NCBI GenBank assembly: GCA_002361775.1
Contig: DETV01000098.1
Span: 1 to 11,271 of the forward strand
DNA: 11,271 bases
From: Eubacterium sp. UBA3279
Lineage (GTDB): Bacteria > Bacillota > Clostridia > Lachnospirales > Lachnospiraceae
Direction: 5' to 3'
Part shown: piece by piece, positions 6,681 through 11,271 of the stretch
Numbering within the stretch: the first letter of the stretch is position 1
Layout: each line of letters starts with the position of its first letter
The notes under the pieces: generated by a model
Told to the model about the DNA's origin: nothing
The model's input: only the letters and a program-made list of their open reading frames with translations
The model's database searches: none
Translations under genes and position numbers: made by a program

Positions 6681-9600
6681 TTATATTTTAGCAATATCGA
6701 TCAGTGTCAGTCTGTTAAGATCTGTATTCTCCAGGCTGGTAACCAGCGCTTTTGCCGTATCCATAGCTGTCAGTACATTAACGCCTGTCTCTATAGCGTT
6801 TCTTCGGATCAGGAAACCGTCTTTTGCATGTTCCACTCCCTGGGAAGGCGTATCAATAACCAGATCAATCTTATGTCCCAGAATAAGATCCATCAGGTTT
6901 GGAGAAGCCTGTTCGATCTTATTGGTACGGATCACTTTTACACCAGCCTCTTTCAAAGCGCCAGCCGTACCTTTTGTAGCATAAATCCTGTATCCCAATG
7001 CCTGGAATCGTTTTCCGATCTCTGCCGCTTCCTCTTTATCTTCATCTCTCACAGTCATGATCATATTCTTATGTTTGGGCAGATTCATTCCCGCTCCCAA
7101 AAAGGCTTTATACAGCGCCTCATTAAAGCTTTCTGCAATTCCCAGACATTCTCCTGTGGATTTCATCTCCGGTCCCAGGCTGATATCTGCTCCCCGGATT
7201 TTTTCAAAAGAGAATACCGGCATTTTAACAGCAAAATATTTTGCTTCCGGCTGAAGCCCCGGTGTATATCCCAGATCCTTTAATTTATATCCCATGATCG
7301 CTTTTGCTGCCAGCGGAACGATAGGAATTCCAGTAACTTTACTGATATAAGGAACCGTCCGGCTGGAGCGGGGATTTACCTCGATCACATACACATCTTC
7401 GTCGCATACAATAAACTGAATATTGATCATTCCCACTACATGGAGCGCCTTTGCCAGGCGTTTCGTATATTCTTCAATTGTTTTTTTCGCTGTCTGACTG
7501 ATGGTCTGTGCCGGATATACGGAAATACTGTCTCCCGAATGAATTCCCGCCCGTTCAATATGTTCCATAATTCCGGGGATTACAATATCTTCTCCATCGC
7601 ATACCGCATCTACTTCGATTTCCTTTCCTACCAGATATTTATCTACCAGAATAGGGTGTTCCTGAGCAATCCTGTTAATAATACCAATATACTGCTCCAC
7701 ATCTTCATCGTTAATGGCGATCTGCATTCCCTGACCGCCCAACACATAAGAAGGTCGAACCAAAACAGGATATCCCAGTTCATTAGCCGCCCGGATCGCT
7801 TCACCGGCTGTATACACGGTCTGTCCCTTTGGTCTTGGAATCTGGCATTTCTCCAGAATTGCATCAAACAGTTCTCTGTCTTCTGCCGCATCTACATTTT
7901 CTGCAGATGTTCCCAAAATCGGTACGCCCATACGCATCAGAGCTTCTGTCAATTTGATAGCCGTCTGACCACCAAACTGTACGACTGCTCCATCCGGTTT
8001 TTCTATATTTACAATATTTTCCACATCTTCCGGAGTGAGAGGCTCAAAATACAGCTTATCCGCAATATCAAAATCCGTACTTACTGTTTCCGGATTATTA
8101 TTGATGATAATTGTTTCATAGCCTTCTTTTGCAAAAGCCCAGGTACAATGTACGGAACAAAAATCAAATTCGATTCCCTGTCCGATACGGATAGGGCCGG
8201 AACCGAGAACCAGCACCTTTTTCTTATCCGAAACAGAAACTGCTTCATTTTCTCCTCCATATACAGAATAATAATATGGGGTGGTTGCTGCAAATTCGGC
8301 GGCGCAGGTATCTACCATCTTATACGCTGCACAGATACCGTATTTTTCTCGCAGTGCTTTGATCTCTTCTTCTTTTTTTCCTGTCAGCTTTCCGATCACA
8401 TAATCAGGAAACTCCATTCTTTTTGCTTCTCTTAAAAGTTCTTCTGTCAGTTCTTCTTTCCGGAGAGATTCTTCCATTTCTGTCAGAATGGCAATTTTAT
8501 CGATAAACCATACGTCAATTCTTGTTATCTCATGAATCTGTTCCTGAGAAATACCTATACGGAGAGCCTGAGCAATTCTCCAGATTCTCATATCGTCCAC
8601 TATGGCAAGAGCATCCACCATTTCCTCTCTGGATAAATCTGAGAAATCATAGGACATCAGACTGTCCACATGCTGTTCCAGAGAACGGATTGCTTTCATT
8701 AGAGCGCCTTCAAAGTTATTGCAGATACTCATTACCTCTCCGGTAGCTTTCATCTGAGTAGTCAGAGTACGCTTGGCGCTGATAAATTTATCGAAAGGTA
8801 ATCTTGGAATTTTTACCACACAGTAATCTAACATAGGTTCAAAACTGGCATATGTTTTTCCTGTGATAGCATTTGGAATCTCATCAAGTGTATATCCCAG
8901 AGCAATCTTTGCCGCCACCTTGGCAATAGGATATCCGGTTGCCTTACTTGCCAGCGCAGAGGAACGGGATACACGAGGATTTACCTCTATTACACAATAT
9001 TCAAAGCTGTCCGGATTTAATGCATACTGTACATTACATCCTCCCGTAATTCCCAATTCCGTAATAATATTCAATGCAGATGTACGAAGCATCTGATATT
9101 CTTTGTCACCCAAAGTCTGTGACGGCGCAACTACGATACTGTCTCCCGTGTGTACTCCCACCGGATCAAGATTTTCCATATTACATACGGTGATGCAGTT
9201 TCCTGCCCCGTCACGCATTACTTCATACTCAATCTCTTTCCATCCGGCTATACACCGTTCTACCAGAACTTCTCCCACACGGGACAAACGAAGACCATTT
9301 TCCAGAATTTCTATTAATTCCACTTCGTTATGAGCGATTCCGCCGCCGCTTCCTCCCAGGGTATAAGCCGGGCGAAGCACAACAGGATAGCCGATGGTTT
9401 TGGTAAATGCCACACCTTCTTCCACAGTTTTTACCACCAGGGAAGCAGCCACCGGTTCCCCGATTTTTTCCATGGTATCTTTAAATTCTTGTCTGTCTTC
9501 TGCTTTTTTGATTGTCTCAGAGGTTGTTCCGATCAATCGTACATGATGTTCTCTCAGGAATCCTCTCTCCTCCAGCTCCATAGCCAGATTCAATCCTGCC

Positions 9601-9878
9601 TGACCTCCCAGAGTAGGCAATACGCTATCCGGTTTTTCCTTCAGAATCAACTGCTCCACCACTTCTACAGTAAGCGGCTCAATATAAACCTTATCTGCGA
9701 TATCTTTATCCGTCATGATGGTGGCCGGATTGGAATTCAGAAGTACCACTTCGATTCCTTCTTCTTTCAACGAACGGCAGGCCTGTGTTCCTGCATAATC
9801 AAACTCTGCTGCCTGACCGATCACAATCGGACCGGAACCAATCATCAAAACTTTCTTAATCTCTGGATTTTTTGGCAT
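6681..9878 (-). CDS. carB: Carbamoyl-phosphate synthetase large subunit
   Basis: The 1065-residue synthetase subunit, normal length. It makes carbamoyl phosphate from bicarbonate, ammonia from the small subunit and two ATP, for pyrimidine and arginine synthesis. The duplicated structure is clear. The first ATP-grasp half (about 1-400) has GSGPIVIGQAAEFDYAG (14-30), RPAYTLGGSGGG (169-180) and EVNPRVSRSSALASK (298-312). A linking oligomerisation domain follows (about 401-550). The second half (about 551-930) has GSGPIRIGQGIEFDF (559-573), RPSYVLGGQGMQ (708-719) and EVNPRSSRTVPYISK (833-847). The C-terminal MGS-like regulatory domain (about 936-1065) has the ATKGTA loop (967-972), which in relatives forms the nucleotide effector site, so feedback by UMP is likely. 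It overlaps carA by one base (TAATG) and is followed by uppP after 23 bases. No arg or pyr synthesis genes are alongside. Confidence 0.98.
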   Translation of the reverse strand: MPKNPEIKKVLMIGSGPIVIGQAAEFDYAGTQACRSLKEEGIEVVLLNSNPATIMTDKDIADKVYIEPLTVEVVEQLILKEKPDSVLPTLGGQAGLNLAMELEERGFLREHHVRLIGTTSETIKKAEDRQEFKDTMEKIGEPVAASLVVKTVEEGVAFTKTIGYPVVLRPAYTLGGSGGGIAHNEVELIEILENGLRLSRVGEVLVERCIAGWKEIEYEVMRDGAGNCITVCNMENLDPVGVHTGDSIVVAPSQTLGDKEYQMLRTSALNIITELGITGGCNVQYALNPDSFEYCVIEVNPRVSRSSALASKATGYPIAKVAAKIALGYTLDEIPNAITGKTYASFEPMLDYCVVKIPRLPFDKFISAKRTLTTQMKATGEVMSICNNFEGALMKAIRSLEQHVDSLMSYDFSDLSREEMVDALAIVDDMRIWRIAQALRIGISQEQIHEITRIDVWFIDKIAILTEMEESLRKEELTEELLREAKRMEFPDYVIGKLTGKKEEEIKALREKYGICAAYKMVDTCAAEFAATTPYYYSVYGGENEAVSVSDKKKVLVLGSGPIRIGQGIEFDFCSVHCTWAFAKEGYETIIINNNPETVSTDFDIADKLYFEPLTPEDVENIVNIEKPDGAVVQFGGQTAIKLTEALMRMGVPILGTSAENVDAAEDRELFDAILEKCQIPRPKGQTVYTAGEAIRAANELGYPVLVRPSYVLGGQGMQIAINDEDVEQYIGIINRIAQEHPILVDKYLVGKEIEVDAVCDGEDIVIPGIMEHIERAGIHSGDSISVYPAQTISQTAKKTIEEYTKRLAKALHVVGMINIQFIVCDEDVYVIEVNPRSSRTVPYISKVTGIPIVPLAAKAIMGYKLKDLGYTPGLQPEAKYFAVKMPVFSFEKIRGADISLGPEMKSTGECLGIAESFNEALYKAFLGAGMNLPKHKNMIMTVRDEDKEEAAEIGKRFQALGYRIYATKGTAGALKEAGVKVIRTNKIEQASPNLMDLILGHKIDLVIDTPSQGVEHAKDGFLIRRNAIETGVNVLTAMDTAKALVTSLENTDLNRLTLIDIAKI

Positions 9879-10954
9879 TATGCTTCCCCTCCCATCATTT
9901 TAATAAAACGATCAAACAGATAACCTGAGTCCTGTGGACCAGGGCAGGCTTCCGGATGAAACTGTACGGTAAAGATATTCTTACCTGTATATTTTAATCC
10001 TTCATTCGTTTGGTCATTTACATTGACAAAAGCCGGAACTGCCACATTCGGATCTAATGTATCTGTATCCACCACATATCCGTGATTTTGTGAGGAAATA
10101 TAAACCCGTCCTGTTTCCAGGTCTTTTACCGGATGATTTCCTCCTCTGTGACCGTATTTCATCTTATGTGTATCTGCTCCTGTTGCCAGAGCCATCAACT
10201 GATGTCCCAGACAAATCGCAAAAATCGGAACATCTGATTCATATAATTTTCTGATTTCCTCAATCACCTGTGTACATTCCTTCGGGTCTCCCGGGCCATT
10301 GGAAAGCATAATTCCGTCAGGCTGATCTCCTAATATCTCTTCTGCTGTAGTATTAGAAGGATAGATCGTCACCTGGCATCCTCTCTCCTGCAAAGATCTG
10401 GCAATATTGTTTTTCGCACCCAGATCTAAAAGAGCAACTCTTTTTCCGTTTCCTTTCAAAACAGTTTTCTCTGAACAGGTTACTTTTTCCACTACTTTTC
10501 CCGTGGTATATTCTTTCAGTCTTGGAATGATGGAATCCAGATCATAATTCTCATCGGTGGTGATCATGCCATTCATGGTTCCCTTTTCCCGGAGAATTCT
10601 GGTAAGCGCTCTTGTATCAATTCCTGCAATTCCCGGAATATCAAATCGTTTCAGAAAATTCTGGATAGAATCTTCCTTACGGAAATTGCTTGCAGTTCTG
10701 GAAAGTTCCCTGACAATATAACCATCCGGCCAGGGTCTCAGAGATTCTGCATCCTCATAACAAATACCATAATTTCCAATCAATGGATATGTCATACACA
10801 CTGCCTGTCCTGCATAAGAAGGATCCGTAAGTACTTCCAGGTATCCGGTCATCGATGTATTAAATACAATTTCACTGATGACTTCTTTTTTGGAACCGAT
10901 ACTGGTTCCCGTAAAAACATGTCCATCTTCAAGAATCAAATAAGCTTTCATCAT
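9878..10954 (-). CDS. carA: Carbamoyl-phosphate synthetase small (glutaminase) subunit
   Basis: The 358-residue glutamine-hydrolysing subunit, which releases ammonia and sends it through a tunnel to CarB. The N-terminal CPSase_sm_chain domain (about 1-140) has FNTSMTGYLEVLTDPSYAGQ (31-50) and GIDTRALTR (111-119). The class I glutamine amidotransferase domain (about 170-355) has NGPGDP (219-224), the nucleophile C248 in CLGHQ, SQNHGY (288-293) and H333 with E335 in FHPEA. The start has two adjacent ATG codons (10952-10954 and 10949-10951). AAAGG about 8 bases upstream favours the first, but a second AAGGA abuts it, so the start is uncertain by one codon. Its stop codon shares one base with the carB start, as expected for tight coupling of the two subunits. 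It is first in the operon. Confidence 0.97.
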   Translation of the reverse strand: MMKAYLILEDGHVFTGTSIGSKKEVISEIVFNTSMTGYLEVLTDPSYAGQAVCMTYPLIGNYGICYEDAESLRPWPDGYIVRELSRTASNFRKEDSIQNFLKRFDIPGIAGIDTRALTRILREKGTMNGMITTDENYDLDSIIPRLKEYTTGKVVEKVTCSEKTVLKGNGKRVALLDLGAKNNIARSLQERGCQVTIYPSNTTAEEILGDQPDGIMLSNGPGDPKECTQVIEEIRKLYESDVPIFAICLGHQLMALATGADTHKMKYGHRGGNHPVKDLETGRVYISSQNHGYVVDTDTLDPNVAVPAFVNVNDQTNEGLKYTGKNIFTVQFHPEACPGPQDSGYLFDRFIKMMGGEA

Positions 10955-10985
10955 TCCTTTTTCCTTTCTCTGTTTTCTGTAATTT

Positions 10986-11029
10986 CAAAGGCAACTGCTT
11001 GTGAACACCAGTCTTCCACAGTTACTTTC
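10986..11029 (-). other. Second predicted stem-loop in the carA leader
   Basis: On the minus strand AAAG, a U, and AACUG on the left pair with CAGUU, GC, and CUUU on the right. An inner UGGAA pairs with UUC and CA around an 8-base loop. The stem has bulges and is not followed by a T run, so it is not a terminator. It ends about 32 bases before the carA start. A regulatory role is inferred only from its position. Confidence 0.4.
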
Positions 11030-11038
11030 AGACATAGG

Positions 11039-11074
11039 AAAAGGGAGAATTTCCCAATGAAATTACTCCCCCTT
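11039..11074 (-). promoter_or_regulatory. Stem-loop at the 5' end of the carA leader, attenuator-like or mRNA stabilising
   Basis: Read on the minus strand: GGGAG (11066-11070), a bulged T, AATTTC (11059-11064), a 5-base loop, GAAATT (11048-11053) and CTCCC (11043-11047), then TTTT (11039-11042) and CC. This is an 11-bp stem with one bulge. It begins within about 10-12 bases of the predicted transcription start. The T run is short, so termination would be weak. The PyrR anti-terminator loop sequence known from Bacillus pyr leaders is not recognisable. Confidence 0.6.
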
Positions 11075-11088
11075 GCGTAATCTTACAA

Positions 11089-11117
11089 ATTTTATCACAA
11101 AGTGTTGTATTTTTCAA
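11089..11117 (-). promoter_or_regulatory. Sigma-A promoter of the carAB-uppP-arcC operon
   Basis: The minus strand has TTGAAA (11112-11117), a 17-base spacer and TAAAAT (11089-11094) preceded by TGA, an extended -10. Transcription should start near 11082, giving a leader of about 128 nt to the carA start. No good promoter was noticed in the short carB-uppP or uppP-arcC gaps, so this one probably drives all four genes. Confidence 0.82.
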
Positions 11118-11138
11118 TAGAAATTTACATAAAAATGT

Positions 11139-11170
11139 TTTTTTGAAAAAAATTCAATTTTTTCAAAAAA
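11139..11170. repeat. Perfect 13-bp inverted repeat of A and T tracts between divergent promoters
   Basis: The left arm (11139-11151) is six T, G, six A. The right arm (11158-11170) is six T, C, six A. Each is the exact reverse complement of the other, with a 6-base centre. The right arm ends 4 bases before the -35 box of the tRNA promoter, in the place of an UP element. The tracts are about 11 bp apart and should bend the DNA. Confidence 0.7.
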
Positions 11171-11174
11171 GGTG

Positions 11175-11203
11175 TTGACTTTTCTTTTTAAATCATGTAT
11201 ATT
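11175..11203 (+). promoter_or_regulatory. Promoter of the tRNA-Leu gene
   Basis: TTGACT (11175-11180), a 17-base spacer and TATATT (11198-11203) form a near-consensus sigma-A promoter. Transcription would start near 11210, leaving a 5' leader of about 40 bases to be removed before the mature tRNA at 11250. It points away from the carA promoter. Confidence 0.85.
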
Positions 11204-11249
11204 ATCACTTGTCGCTGAGATACAACAACAGGCAGACAAAATTAAATAT

Positions 11250-11271
11250 GCAGGAATGGCGGAATTGGCAG
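11250..11271 (+). tRNA. tRNA-Leu, 5' part only (cut by the window edge)
   Basis: The last 22 bases fit the start of a bacterial tRNA-Leu: acceptor strand GCAGGAA, T8, G9, D stem and the GGAATTGGCAG D-loop sequence typical of leucine tRNAs. The anticodon, variable arm and 3' end are outside the window, so the isoacceptor is unknown. A strong promoter lies just upstream. Confidence 0.85.

Noticed and set aside
7440..8435. A 331-codon open frame on the plus strand opposite carB
   Set aside because: It lies wholly antisense to a highly conserved gene, has no family resemblance, is rich in F, C, R and I as expected from reversed codons, and has no convincing ribosome binding site.
10955..11088. 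PyrR-type attenuator or a known riboswitch in the carA leader
   Set aside because: I could not find the conserved PyrR loop sequence or the core of a known riboswitch class; only unclassified stems are supported.
11144..11164. Possible arginine repressor box (TGAA, T run, TTCA on the minus strand) near the carA promoter
   Set aside because: The half-sites are one base too close for the usual ArgR box, and the sequence is explained by the larger A/T-tract inverted repeat.
1..11271. CRISPR array, insertion sequence or prophage
   Set aside because: No regularly spaced repeats, transposase, integrase or phage genes are visible; all coding space is taken by housekeeping and sensor genes.

Overview
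The window looks like chromosomal DNA from a low-to-moderate GC Firmicute. The best fit is a Clostridia member of the Lachnospiraceae type. This rests on AT-rich spacers, strong AGGAGG-type ribosome binding sites, a YesM/YesN-type two-component system, a YqeA-like clostridial carbamate kinase and an uncleaved-anchor sugar-binding protein. The genus is not determined. All six complete-looking operon blocks are ordinary bacterial genes; no phage, transposon, CRISPR array or rRNA is visible. All seven protein genes lie on the minus strand. The only plus-strand gene is a tRNA-Leu cut by the right edge.

Right to left, in the direction of transcription, the first unit starts from a good sigma-A promoter at 11089-11117. 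It runs through a structured leader of about 128 nt into carA (glutaminase subunit) and carB (synthetase subunit) of carbamoyl-phosphate synthetase, which overlap by one base (TAATG). It continues after 23 nt into uppP (undecaprenyl-diphosphate phosphatase) and after 25 nt into an arcC/yqeA-like carbamate kinase. A long hairpin at 4731-4780 closes it. The layout therefore places a carbamoyl-phosphate-making enzyme and a carbamoyl-phosphate-using enzyme in the same apparent transcript, with a cell-wall lipid carrier phosphatase between them.

The second unit starts from an extended -10 promoter at 4572-4599, preceded by a direct repeat that could be a regulator site. It encodes a YesN-like response regulator with an AraC-type DNA-binding domain, a YesM/LytS-like membrane histidine kinase, and a membrane-anchored RbsB-like sugar-binding protein. 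The three genes overlap end to end (4 and 8 bases) and are followed at once by a 17-bp perfect terminator stem (44-90). No transporter permease or ATPase gene lies in the unit. The likely reading is a three-component sensing system: the binding protein captures a sugar or similar small ligand outside the cell and passes the signal to the kinase, which phosphorylates the regulator. The XylFII-LytS-YesN xylose sensor of Clostridium beijerinckii is the known precedent. The ligand and target genes cannot be told from this window.

At the right end, the carA promoter and the tRNA-Leu promoter point away from each other across an AT-rich spacer. The spacer contains a perfect 13-bp inverted repeat of A and T tracts directly abutting the tRNA -35 box.
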